A stretch of 64,000 nucleotides of DNA from Arachnopeziza araneosa (Eukaryota > Ascomycota > Leotiomycetes > Helotiales > Arachnopezizaceae). The notes under the pieces are model-generated. The model did no database searches and had not been told where the DNA came from. It saw only the letters and a program-made list of their open reading frames with translations. This document shows, one piece after another, positions 20,351 to 31,475 of the stretch. The stretch's first letter is position 1. The number at the start of each line of letters is the position of its first letter. The position numbers and the translations under genes are program-made. The DNA is taken from positions 62,001-126,000 of the forward strand of contig QYAI01000078.1 in NCBI GenBank assembly GCA_003988855.1, written 5' to 3'.

Positions 20351-23096
20351 TCAGTGAGAAGCCCCGAGAAATACACCTAAAGTCCAAAATCAGAATTATA
20401 ATTCTTGAGTATCAAGGACAAGAGCAACATACCCACAACAGAAAAAAGTGTCCAAATGGTTGCCATTGACCAAACATTTGGCGGACAGTATCTATACCAA
20501 AGCTTATTAGCATACAAAGCAAATACCATTGGGAAGTAAAATGAAGAGTTTACCTGTCATCAAACAGACCCACAAATCCAACCCAAAAAAGCCATTGACC
20601 GGCAAATGGCAACAACATAAAGATAAAGACACTGCTTATTCGTGATAGAAGCTTCCTGTTCAGACCCATTTTCTCAAGCGCGTCTTCCCAATGCATATTT
20701 TCACGCTCCTCTCGTTCCATGGCACGCTGCTCCGCAATCTCATTAACGCTGGTGTGCGGTTCACTCTTCAATGACCTCAGCGGGTAATCGTCGAATCGAT
20801 TTCGTGACCGCGTATACTCGTAGCTGTCCGCTTGCTTTCTGGAACGCTTCGGTAGCAGCTTGCCCATAGGTTTGGTGACCTTCTTAATTCCACCCCAAGC
20901 CGCACTGCTGACTTTGCCAACAACGGTTCCAACTCCAAGGTAATTCCAAGCCACGTAGAGATAAAAGAATCCAACCGCCACGATCCAGAGAAGCGCACCT
21001 GAGAACATCAGAAGCGCGAATGATTTCTTGGGGGCATATTGCAGCGCGTTTATTTTATAGAATCCGTTCTTGACACCAAAATTGACGGTCCTAACGATAA
21101 AAATAGCACCGATAGCCTGCAAGATCGTTTCAACGAGTAAAGCGGAAGCGGCAAGGGAAAGATACATGCTCTGCTCTTTTTGAATCGGGCCGAGAATTGT
21201 TGCAAGCCATGCGATACGTGGACGAGACATCCAAAAAAGCACAAGTGTGCTTATAGGAGGAACCACAAAGCCGGTTTTGTGACTTATCATGATCGCATTG
21301 ACGAAGTTTGCTAGCAGATTAAGTCCCACAACAAGTATACTGACCAATGGCCAAGTTGGGCTCCCCGGATGACCCATAATGCCACAGGTCAATTTATTAA
21401 CCACTGTTCTGCGTCCAAGAAATAGTGATGATATACCAACAAGGATGTTGATAATGGCGAATGATGCAATTTTCGATCCCATGCTGGGACAGTGGGCTAT
21501 TGCAGCAGGATCAATGGGTGCAACGGTCCAAGACCACGGAATTAGATCCGCGTAGTATGTTTCTGTACGATTTGCCATTTCGGGCCAATGTTGAGTAAAG
21601 TTATTGGTGACAGTGCTATTCTGACAAAGCCCTCTCACCCAGTTATAGTAGCTATGTCTGTCACCACTTGTGGAGGAACATAAACTCGGGCAGCTGTTGG
21701 CAATGAGCGCATCGCAGAAGCATCCTTCCGGCCCTGGCGGATAAGATTCGCTCCAGCAATCTTGTGCTGCTGTGTAAAGGGCGGTGCATGAGGTGCTGAG
21801 GCCGTTGATGCAGGTCGGAGGGCCACTTTTTATCTGAGCCAAGTATGCTGACGGACTGGAGTCGGCGGCAGAAAGTGTACGAGTAGCGTATGCCTCACCA
21901 TATGAGTATTGAGTATATCCACTGGCAACGACAGAGTACATTGAAATCGTCGATCCCATGTACGCCCGCTGCAAGGCGGCAAGGTCTAGCACAGTAAGCG
22001 TTTTTCCGTTACTCGAGCTGGAATATGAGGAACTATAGCACTGGTACGCCTGAAGAGTATTCATTTGGAACGTTTGGCAATACTCGTAGCTTTCTGCATA
22101 ACTGTCAAATGGTCAGACGCATTGCAATGATGATCATGGAAGTCCACCTACCAACTAAGCTTCTGAGTATCATAATTTACAGGCACAATTGTGTAACCAG
22201 TATTGACATTAGTCGTGGTCACTGTTGTCGACATGTAGGTCCCTGAAGTATAATAACCATTCGTAACAGGATAAACTGAAGTGCTGAACGAGTATTGAAA
22301 TTGTGAAGTCATTTGGTATGTATCAGTGTGATATGAATACACAGTAACAGTCATTGGGACAGTAGCGGTGAATGTGTCGTAACCCTCCGAGCAAAGCGTT
22401 GTAGATAGAATGGTATTCCAGTTACAGCTATAAGAGTACGTAGAAAATGAATAACTGACATAGTTAGTCAATTGTGGGAACGAAGTCGTACTGTATTGGT
22501 AGCTATTGATAAATGTGATATCATCGCAGCCGGAAAAATTTACGGCAGTAGATGAATTATTGGGAACACAAAAGAATTGACCGCCTGAAACTGTACATGT
22601 TGCCTGGTTATTAAACCAAAACTGGTCTGCAGCGCCGGTTGCGAGGGGAGAACCATTGCCGCTGCAACCAACAAACTCTACGGAAAGATTAGTATAATAT
22701 GTACAAAATGATTTTCTCACATGGCCAGAAATTGTGCATACCCATTTCGGTGCCGTCATTAAACTGTACAAAACCACATAGCGCGCCTGGCAGAGTCGAC
22801 ACTTTAGTATTCCCAACAACAAGCTGCCCTAGTTTCGCAGTCGCTGTTGTCGATGGACTTGCTGTTGATTGTGCTGCACTTGTGGATGCTTGGCGCTTTT
22901 CCCGCTCAAACATAGATAGAGGAACCTGTTCGGCCCAAGCAGTGGGCTGTACCTTCGGACTAGCATAAGAATAAGGCTCAGCCCAACCTTCCTGTTCAGC
23001 TGCGGCCGTCAACACACTTGGTATTGTTCTAGTCGGAATTGCATAAACCCATGCTGCCCAGTGCACCAGGACCACAGCATAGAAAGTCAGTCTCAT
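20351..23096 (-). CDS. Large multipass membrane protein, function unknown
   Basis: Five exons (22742-23096, 22152-22677, 20554-22101, 20433-20491, 20351-20376) with introns of 50-64 bases close in phase to 837 residues. The start MRLTFYAVVLVHWAAWVYA is a signal peptide. The next roughly 480 residues are extracellular in character: Ser/Thr/Tyr-rich with regularly placed Cys and N-glycosylation sites (FVGCSGNGSPL, CFCDALIANSCPSLCSS, TNNFTQHW). After SMGSKIASFAIINILVGI come about six hydrophobic helices, then a charged cytosolic stretch (RSRKQADSYEYTRSRNRFDD, EREERENMHWEDALEK) and two last helices, ending in YCPPNVWSMATIWTLFSVVG. I believe similar proteins occur in other filamentous ascomycetes but know no function. 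A sensor or wall-associated role is only a guess from the topology. Confidence 0.85.
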
Positions 23097-23809
23097 CTCG
23101 GCCAAAACAAAAGAGGTCCTATAGAGCAGAATTTACGACAAAAGTATTCACGTCATGGTGAGGATGTAAAGATAATTTTATACACCATTCAATCATGAGG
23201 TTTCAGGGGGGCCGCGGACGCGCTGAATGGGTGGGCTAACAGAGGCCCTACCAGAGAGCCTGACGCCGAGAGCCTGACGCCAAGAGCCTGACGCCGAGAG
23301 ATGTGGCGGTATGAAATATGGGAAGAGACATGATTGGTTATTTGGACTGCAAGCAGCCAATAATGAGACCTGTAATGTAACACGGAATAGGAAAGGAATT
23401 CCCCATTTGAAAAGAGGAGCCACACCCAGAGAACAATGCAAAGACCAAACGACATATGCTACCCATCGATGTCGATGCTGCAGAGCATGCATATCTCTAA
23501 TCGCCAAGAATAGGAAAAGGATTTAAGGAGATTTTCAGCTGGGCTCGCTGCCAGAACTGGATTCAATGATTATATCGATCATGAACAGCGAACCTGAGAC
23601 GAACTATTCATGGGGGTTAAATTCAACTCTGAAAGGAAAGGCTCAGAATGTATTTCAGGGGTTGAGAAGAAGAATCGATAGCGCCGAGCTGGGGTAGCGG
23701 TTGAAAGTGGTCGTAGCACCAAAACGGTAAGCCATCGGCGCCACCAATCCAAATAGGGTAGCATGCTACCCCTGATTCGCCCAAGGTCAACATCAACAGT
23801 GCTGTCACT
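23097..23809. other. Intergenic, with short tandem repeat
   Basis: At 23248-23300 the phrase AGAGCCTGACGCC is repeated three times with small spacers. No gene was recognised. The right end may be the beginning of the transposon remnant that follows. Confidence 0.5.
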
Positions 23810-24065
23810 TGTGGAATCTATCCAATTAAGTGGCTTCCATTTTCTCCGGACTTGAATCCAGTCGAGACAGTATGGGATTGGCTGAAAGACTATTGAGGCA
23901 ATCGATCCTACGATTTATAGATCGTATAAAAAGCTACAATCAGTAGTTTTATAGGCTTGGGAAGCAATTGATAATTAGAGAATACTAGACTTGGTATCAG
24001 GAGTAAAGATGCGAGAGAGATGCCAGGCTGTAATCGACGCAGAAGGAATGAATACAAAGCATTGA
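23810..24065 (+). mobile_element. Dead Tc1/mariner transposase remnant (3' end)
   Basis: The translation shows the conserved C-terminal block of Tc1/mariner transposases: KWLPFSPDLNPVETVWDWLK, which carries the end of the DDE domain, then in a shifted frame RSYKKLQSVV, WEAID and MRERCQAVIDAEGMNTK. The reading is interrupted by several TAG/TAA/TGA codons at places where CAG, CAA or CGA would fit, and by a frame slip, so it is inactive. The 5' two-thirds of a transposase could not be found to the left. Confidence 0.8.
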
Positions 24066-25293
24066 GTGTTAAAGCGGCATAGGAATACTACCTAAGAAAG
24101 GTAGAATGGTTTGACTGGTTGCTTACCCCTGTTGTATGGCACACGGCAACACTTAATATGCCAGAGACATTATAAGCCACTATCGCCAACTGTGGCTTCT
24201 GGAAAAGCCAAGATGAAAAAAAAACGATGACACCAGTGATCTGGGCCATGTAACGGCACAGGTTCGAATATGGCTAGTCAAGAGGCATATGGGAGTGCGT
24301 TGATAGTCTGAGTATATTCGGACCATAGGCTAGCTACGAAGGAAAAGAAGAATATGAGGAAAGAAAAACTACACGAGTGAGGTGTGCATTATGTACAGCA
24401 GACTTCTCTCCGCTCCTAGTCCGAATCGATTTTGAATGTACCCCTTATTCTCCACACCTCGGAAATGAGGTTCTGTTCGCCCGTGCCGTCTACACATGAC
24501 ATTTGCAACACGTGACATTCTGCTCATCACAGGCCGTGTATGGTACGATTGACGAATGGGCCCGGTCCAGCTAGACCTACATCACAACAGCGGCAGGCTC
24601 CTGTGAGACGAAACTAATTTTCTCGCGAAGATGCATCAGGATTCAAAGGCACTCCTTGGATATATTCAAAAATGCCTGTTTATTTTCACAGGAATCTCTA
24701 AATCAAGATAGCACACTCGACCTTCTTTTTTTCGATGCCGAAGAGCCCGACCATCCCGGAGATCATCAGGCTTTGTCATCGTATGCTGTCAAATCCAGAT
24801 TTCTGAACTGTAGGAACTCGACCTAAATTATTTACAGTTACGCAGTTTATTCTCTTCAGAGCTATGCATGACAGATATTCTGCTTCCTGCAATGGTGGAG
24901 CTCAAGCCGAGCTCGCTTCTTGAGGTTACGCGATACGAGGCAAGGCATATCATGTAGTGCGTTATGAAATCGTTCAAGTAACTTGAAGGCGTTTCGATTG
25001 TGATTGATTATGACTGCATATATCAACTAGGAGTACTCTCATGGGATTCTTCGTTGCTGTCCTTGGGCTTGAGCACAATGATAAGCTGGCCTGAGCATGC
25101 AGAAAGCATCCTCCTCCGGCCTTTGAAGGAACATTTATAGTTTTCATGTTGTTTTATAGATTTGCTCATGCCTATTGTTTGAGAAACATATATCTTTTTG
25201 AAGCTATCAAGATTTGATGACAGGATCCGTTCTTGCCTCGATCAGAATTATCCAAGGTCCCTGCCAGAGCCGATTTACATCCTACCATAGCCG
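24066..25293. other. Intergenic, no gene seen
   Basis: No supported ORF in either strand. Composition is ordinary with some AT-rich parts. It is the 3' flank of the esterase gene and the right flank of the transposon remnant. Confidence 0.5.
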
Positions 25294-26860
25294 TCAAAGG
25301 AAACTCACCAGCATCGCCAGCGATGTCATCAGGAAGACACTGAGGCTGTACGAGGTTGATGGAGCTGCAGACTTAGGCGGAGCCGGCGCAGACGCATTCG
25401 GTCTATCATTGTCAGTATTGAAGTCAACACTTCGAAATAAGACTTCGACTCACCCTGCCGATGGCGCAACATGAATCTCCCACCCATTAAACAGTCCTGG
25501 CACATTCGTCGCATTCGGATTAATAATCTCGAACTCTGGAGTCGTGACACCACTAGCCAAAATCCCACTTCTCGTCCCATTGCGCAGAAAGCCAAAGAAC
25601 TCCGTCGACACTGTGATATATTGCTCAATATTCGACGCCGGACTACCGAGCGAAACGTTCGCACTAGTAGGATCGAAGAAGCCCAACAACAGCGAACCAA
25701 CAAGCAGCGGCGCATCCGTGATCGACGTATGAGCCGTGCCCAGAAGCGTCATGAACCACGAAGCCCCGGTTCTGTTGAGAGCGGACTGCGCGATCCCTTT
25801 TACGACGTCGAAATGCTGCTGCCCGTAAAACTCGGACGGTTCGCCCGACCAGGACTCGCTATCAGGCATGAGGACGGACTGTTTAAAGTTACTGTTCAGT
25901 GGACCACTGGATTTTCCGGGGTCGAAGGCGAGACCTGCTTTGGCGGGGATCGCGGAGTCACTGAGCGCTTGGAGGGCGAGCGTTGCGCCGAATGAGTGCC
26001 CGCCCATCACGAGAGTAGTGAGATCGAGACGGTTAGCAAAGGAGGGAAGGTATTGGCCTTCGTTACGGGAGTTGTTTTGGTGGACTTGTTGGCCATGACC
26101 AGCATTGAGGGACTGGAGGACGCGGAATGTCTCTTCGACTTCGGCTTGGCGAAAGCTGCGTTGTTCCATGATCAATTCTGTTGTGTTGCCGGAGACGGGG
26201 GCGCTGGATGGGGTTAGTTGAGGGGGTAAATCATGTGATTTGGAGACCTCACCTAAGTTGGCTGGCTTGTATATATTGCACTGTTCGATTGGCTTGGCCG
26301 TTCTCTTCCACGATCGAACATGCTAGACTCCCATCTCGATGCTCAATTACGGCGGTCACAATACCGTTAGCGGCAAGGAGGCCAGCATATTGCGAGTACC
26401 ATGTCCTCAATGTGATATCGCCAACTGAGAAAAGTAGCACCGGAAACGGGGACGTGCCATTGACCAGCGGCGTATCTGCCTGAGCTGGGATATTGACACT
26501 CCCAACCACGGAATTCAGAGCCGAAGACACCAAGTCATCCGTGATGAATGAGGAATTTGCGTAGACCACAATGCCTGCTGCCACACAGTCGACGGGATTG
26601 CCAATCCAGGAATGCGGCGGCGCGCTGGAACTCGTGCCAGGGGCGATGGGATAGTAGAGCGAGAAGAGAGCGGTCTGCAGGAATGAAGCCGATTCACCGT
26701 TGCTTGTAAAGGTGGTGTTGGTGATGTTGCGCGGATTCTGGACAGGAACTTCAATGTCAACTAGACCCACGCCGTAGGGTCCGGAGTAAGATGGAAGTGA
26801 CACAGCAAGAGAGGCTGGGAGTAAGAGGGAGATGAGTGTGAACGAGAATAGGCGCATCAT
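25294..26860 (-). CDS. Secreted PAF-acetylhydrolase-like esterase, probably GPI-anchored
   Basis: An alpha/beta-hydrolase of the platelet-activating-factor acetylhydrolase family, which cleaves short or oxidised acyl chains from phospholipids. Exons 26253-26860, 25454-26203 and 25294-25402 (introns of 49 and 51 bases) give 488 residues. It opens with a signal peptide (MMRLFSFTLISLLLPASLA). The family N-terminus is GPYGVGLVDIEV; the nucleophile serine lies in GGHSFGATLA, and GTAHTSITDAP would supply the histidine. Many NxS/T sites are present. The last exon encodes a Ser/Ala/Pro stretch and a terminal hydrophobic run (LSVFLMTSLAMLVSFL), as in GPI-anchor signals, so the enzyme would sit on the cell surface. 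Substrate is inferred from the family only. Confidence 0.88.
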
Positions 26861-27732
26861 GAGATTGATAAAAGTTGGTTGTCAAAATGAATCGAGAAGA
26901 TCATCACAAAGTATACATAAGAATTCAAGAGTTCCTAGCGCTTAACTGTGTTGATAAGGGCCACATCATGCTTTCTTGAGTTCAAATGCCTTGAGTTGTT
27001 GTTGAAGCTTCTCTCGTAAAGTGCCGCCAACAGGAACCAGGCACGTGAAGTGACAGCGCGAAGCCCTGACGTCAGCCAAGCCTCAGGGGCTGCTCGCCTA
27101 GCGACCTGGTTTCCACGCGGAGAAATCAATATAGTCACGTGATGTCAGCTTGCAGGCTCTAGAACTATTGGTACGTATTACTGGTTAACTCTAAATAGCT
27201 AGAGGGGTCTTTTATAGGGTAAGGCATTGAAGTTTCATGTGAAATTTAACAAGGGAAAATTAAGCTCAGTAACAGAGCAACGAGTCAAACCCAAGTCTAG
27301 AACAAGCAGGTAAATACTACGATGTCTAGCTTAGGGAAGAGGGTGCTGTCGTTAAAAGTTGATGATTTTAATAGATATATACACAAGGTGGAAGGATCAA
27401 GTTAATTTCCAACTGAAGTATGTTTTGACACGTGCAATCGTTTCCATTCTCAAACTCTTATGGAAACATCTCGCGGAAAGGGATCGGAATTTATTATTTT
27501 AGATAATTCTTATTCTTCCACCACCCAAAGGTCTAAGGAAAACATATAATAATCTCATAAAACCAAGATCGATATCCCAAATGCTAAACGACTTCCAATA
27601 TTTCTACTCGAGAATAGCGCGCATTTCTTTCTCCGTTTCCATCAATATCCCGTAAGTAGCCCACATGCTCTCTCTTCTTCGACAAGTCTCCGTCGAAGAG
27701 AAAGTTCTACGCGTCAAGTACATGCCTGTCGC
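26861..27732. other. Intergenic, no gene seen
   Basis: Contains the esterase promoter and the 3' side of the repeat-protein gene. The only long minus-strand frame (26935-27138) lacks coding character. AT-rich at 27150-27600. Confidence 0.5.
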
Positions 27733-28056
27733 TCACTGGATCGAATCCCGTTCGCTGACCTGGCTGATCCTTGGAATTCCTGGTGGAAGGGGTTGCGGAT
27801 TAAGTGGCTCTCGTTCACTGACTTGGCTGATCCGGGGAATTCCCGGTGGGAGAGGTTGTGGATTGAGTGCTTCTCGCTCGCTGACCTGGCTGATCCGGGG
27901 AATTCCTGGAGGAAGAGGTTGTGGGTTGAGAGGAAGTGCACTATGCAACATTAGTCTAGGTACTGAAAAAGTCGAGAACAACCTCAGGTTGATGATGAGA
28001 AGTGCCTACCTGATGATGGGGAGGAGGCAGATGATGGAAATAGCGAGGAATCTCAT
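27733..28056 (-). CDS. Small secreted protein of three 21-residue repeats
   Basis: Exon 1 (28010-28056) encodes a signal peptide, MRFLAISIICLLPII. A 54-base GT-AG intron joins it in phase to exon 2 (27733-27955), giving 89 residues. After a short linker (LMLHSALP) the rest is three head-to-tail copies of a 21-residue unit starting at residues 25, 46 and 67: LNPQPLPPG, then IPRISQV, then SERE plus one variable residue; the last copy ends SERDSIQ. Within the first 20 positions all differences among the three copies are synonymous except a final Glu/Asp, so the peptide has been kept by selection. There is no Cys and no KR/RR Kex2 site between units. I know no family. Candidates are a repeat-peptide precursor, a wall protein or an effector. 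It lies 888 bases downstream of the PDI-like gene. Confidence 0.7.
27744..27931. repeat. 63-base in-frame tandem repeat (3 units)
   Basis: Three 63-base units lie head to tail, exactly in the frame of the secreted repeat protein on the minus strand. The units differ at about 8-12 bases, nearly all third codon positions, and hold a conserved GAATTCC in each. Confidence 0.9.
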
Positions 28057-28943
28057 TTTTTGGTGCGTTTTGTGCTTGTCGAGAACGAATGGGTGGTTAG
28101 ACTTGAGTTGTTGCTGCCAAGAGTAAATGGAAACGGGAAAGTGGATCTCGGTGATGCTGATATACACTCAAAATATAGAACAGACACACGATACCACGAC
28201 TCACTAAATACCCAAAATCCCAGCGCACACAATTCTCCCCCCTGCGCATCGCAAACACAGATACACAGCTGCTTGGCGGTGCATAACTATTTTTAGCGAG
28301 CTTCCATAAAGTTGTGCGCTCTGCGACATGGCCAATCTCTGCACCAGCTCGGGCACCGCCCCACCAATTACCCCGAGCCACGGGCACGTGGCTGGACTCT
28401 CGAAACGGGATGAGCCTCCACAGACTTTCCCCGCCAATCGACGACGCGATTCTGAGCTTAACGCCGAATGCGTGCAGGAGATGGAGGTCGATGAGAGAGT
28501 GCGAGGGGATGTGGGTGGAGGGGGAAATCAGGGCTTTAGGGTGTGCTGCTGGCTGTTTTGCTATTCTTGGCGTTTGGCGATGTTGTCTCGGTTTGATACG
28601 AGGACGGGAGTGTCTTGCTTCCTGCTGGCGCGTGGTGCAAGTGTCTGAGCGAGAGTCTGTCCTCGTGGAGAACAGCTGACCAAACAATAAGCACTAAGCA
28701 TGAGTACCGCATTGAGTTGGATAACAAGTCTTTCCATGATCTCTATCTTTTTGAAGGCAGCAGGCCAATGTCTAGTTGCTGAGTTAGGAACAAATGAGAA
28801 GAGGAAAGATCACAGGTAAAGATAGAAGAATGCGGGAGCAAAACATCAAAACTCGTATTCCAAGCAGAATGAATCCATCAGGTAAAACATCGCTAGTACC
28901 ATCCGGTTTCTACATACAATCCAAGATACAATTAAGGTACAAC
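28057..28943. other. Intergenic, no gene supported
   Basis: Long frames exist on both strands (for example 28097-28687 minus) because the stretch is GC-richer, but their translations have no domain or consistent composition. It holds the promoter of the repeat protein and the 3' flank of the PDI-like gene. Confidence 0.45.
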
Positions 28944-30544
28944 TCATTTACTGCTCCGCTCATTTATATCTGGAATTTTTGGCATTGCTTTATTGTCCCC
29001 ATTATCTCTAATAAACTCTGCCAGTTCTTGAAGTGTCCTATTGCCAGGGAAGATTAACGGAATATCCTTAGAGTGTGCAGGATAGAGTTTGAACCATGGG
29101 AATCCTCGAACGTCTCTATCTGGAAAGTCATTTGCTTCGGCATCTATTGTTGCAATAGTAACCTGACTATTGAGAGTCTCATTAGATGTATAGAGTTTAG
29201 CTAGGCGTTCGTATGTTGACCAGAAAGTCTTGCAAGGAAGGCACCATGAAGTGCAGAATTGGAGAAGAACATCTTTCTCTTGATTCAAGACGATTTTGTC
29301 GTAGGTAAATGCTACAACATTACAGACAGTGCTCTTCTGCTCTTCCGGTACAGGTTCAGATTTGACGGTAGGCTTGAGGCGTCCGGTAACAAAAGCTTCC
29401 ACGAATTCGTCTAACCCTTTTTCTGACAATCCCTGTTGAGAGTCGAAAGGATACCGCAGATTTTTGACAGGCTCTCGGATCACAAATGTTTGCGAGTCCT
29501 TGACTTCTTGAAACCATAGAGTGTCGGCCAGTAGAGTAGCCCTCTCCAAGTCCGTCCTGTTGAATGTTCCAAATAGCACTTGACCCTTGAACTTTTTTGC
29601 TACAGGTTGTACTATCTTCGACACTTGAGCTCGCTCATCAGAGTTCTCAATAAATAGATAACCGAGAGGTACGCCCTCCTACATAATAATCATCAGATAT
29701 ATTTAAACAAACACTGAATGCAAACCATACATTGAAATAGCCTTCGTGTAGCTCTGGAAGGAACTCAACTATTAGGGGCCGCGCAGCCTCTTTCACAAAA
29801 GCAGCCATGCTACTACAATCACTCATAGAATTGAAGATACTATTTTCTTTGTCAAAGCTCTTGTATACAACAAGACTAGGAATCTCAATTTTCTCTGCAC
29901 GTATGAGAGATTGATCACTAGTCATCCCGAACAGAAAGTCGTCTTTCATACCCTTAGCTAAGGAAGTAAAGGCTTCATGCGATTCGTTGTCATCAGATGA
30001 TAGATAGCCTATAACTACAACTTTATTTGCTTTCTTGAAATCTTGAAATGTAGAAGTCGTAATAGCCGTTATAAGTAGTGATGATTGTCTCGTTAAGTAG
30101 TCAAGAATACTTTCAGACAGTAGCGTTAGCTAGGTTTTACACAATATAATCACAAATGCACACACTCTTCTTCTTTCATTACGCCCCGGTATACTTTTGC
30201 GTTATTGCTCCCTTGAAACAATACTACCGTTGGAGGTTTCGTCAATGTAGGCGTTCGACAGATAGCTGCATTCTCTACAACGTCAATCTGAGCGAATCTG
30301 ATGTCCGAAGATGTCATAGCTTGTGCGATCTACAAGATGCTTTTAGTAAGACTCAGTCTTCTAATGAAATTTCCTGTTATACCTGCTCGAACACTGGCAT
30401 GAACGCTGCGCATGCTGGCACCAATCGATGTATGTATAATATTAAGACCATCCTGTTCTGATTCACGAAAGCTAGAAAAGAATACTGATCAAGAACTTGA
30501 ACATTCGCTGTAGAAATCAGCTCTTGAATGGAGGTCGTCGACAT
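28944..30544 (-). CDS. Protein-disulfide-isomerase-like protein with altered active sites
   Basis: Four exons (30383-30544, 30183-30329, 29731-30129, 28944-29678) with 52-53-base introns close in phase to 480 residues arranged like PDI: thioredoxin domain, two central domains, second thioredoxin domain. In the first domain the CGHC site is replaced (RLVPACAAFMP), leaving one cysteine. In the second it is CLPC (CTSWCLPCKTFW), with the cis-proline region GFPWFKLYP intact. The C-terminus has no KDEL/HDEL-type signal. The ATG at 30544 (MSTTSIQEL) gives no signal peptide; just upstream another frame reads KIAALFLVSAFANVDD, very like one, but no splice joins it in phase. Either this is a cytosolic divergent PDI paralogue, or a frame slip hides the secretion signal. 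Two Cys-rich secreted proteins lie head-to-head with it. Confidence 0.8.
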
Positions 30545-31475
30545 TGGCGAATGCAGATACCAAGAACAGGGCAGCGATCTTAGGTGGCAAGTAAGAACAA
30601 TCTGTGGAAGCAGAATTCAGTCTGTGTGACTGCATCTTGCAAGTGGTATCAGCCCATGTTATACAAATACCAGCGGAACAGGGCGTTCCGTGCTCATTGC
30701 CACACTTCGCATGATTGGACACGTCATTTACCGAAAAGGAAGGTGTGACTTAGCCAGCACAAGAAAGCCAATCAAGCTCTGCGGCAAAGCTTTTCGAATC
30801 TTTTAATTTGCAGGGGGGCTGTTATATAAGATCACATACAGTGTTATATATCGTGGATATAGTGGCTTCTCATTGGACCAAGGGAGGATTTCAAGTGCAT
30901 GATTCCCTATCAAAGATAAGCTCGGATACTCGCCCAGAGTTGTGGAAGTTTGGATTCCAACGTCAGACTATCAGATAACATCTAATTAACATTGCAGTCG
31001 ACAGTGCAGCTGAAACTACAGATCCAACTGCATTATGCACACTTTCAATTCCAACTACTTTATGCCCGCTTTTAATTCCAACTTCAGTTCCAACTTCATT
31101 ATACACGCTTTCAACTCCAACTGTGGTTGTTTTAGGGAAACCGAGAAGAAAGTTTGTGGTAGAACTATTAAAAATAAAGTAGGGGGCAGATTCTTGGTGG
31201 TTGCTCGGTTCCGATTCTGGAAGGTGACAATGCACTCCTACTAGTAGTTGCAAGCTTAGAAGCAATTCGTCAATTTTGTTATACCCCGTTATCCTTCTTA
31301 GTTCTAGGTTCTAACTGAAATATCGTAGAGGCTGTTTAACAGTCGCGCCGCAACCTCTCCGATCCCTTATTCTTAATAAACCCGCGTGGGTCGGCAGAAC
31401 TAGCAGAAATCAATACGGCTTCTTATATATTTTCTTCAAAAAACATAACTCGTTATATACTCAATTGGAAACACA
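30545..31475. other. Divergent intergenic region with short repeats
   Basis: This 931-base gap separates the divergent PDI-like and Cys-rich genes. At 30981-31013 lie CTAATTAAC and GACAGTGCAGCTGA, and at 31022-31128 several TTTCAATTCCAAC-type units; all recur at 32516-32715. No gene is supported. Confidence 0.55.
31021..31128. repeat. Short interspersed units, copy 1
   Basis: Four or five imperfect units of the form TTATGCMCGCTTTYAATTCCAAC stand in a row upstream of the first Cys-rich gene. Unit length varies from about 16 to 30 bases. The same units recur at 32516-32715. Confidence 0.75.

Noticed and set aside
24260..24280. GGTTCGAAT phrase resembling a tRNA T-arm
   Set aside because: No matching acceptor stem, anticodon arm or second internal promoter box at the right distance.
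27733..28056. Dikaritin-type (ustiloxin-like) RiPP cluster
   Set aside because: The repeat protein lacks Kex2 dibasic sites, and no UstYa-type (DUF3328) HxxHC protein was seen nearby.
27665..28126. Plus-strand frame through the 63-base repeats (TWLIRGIPGGRG type)
   Set aside because: The repeats are open on both strands, but only the minus frame has a signal peptide, an intron and synonymous-biased change.
28097..28687. 196-residue minus-strand frame and overlapping plus-strand frames
   Set aside because: Both strands are open through GC-richer DNA, with no domain, no start context and no splice-linked partner.
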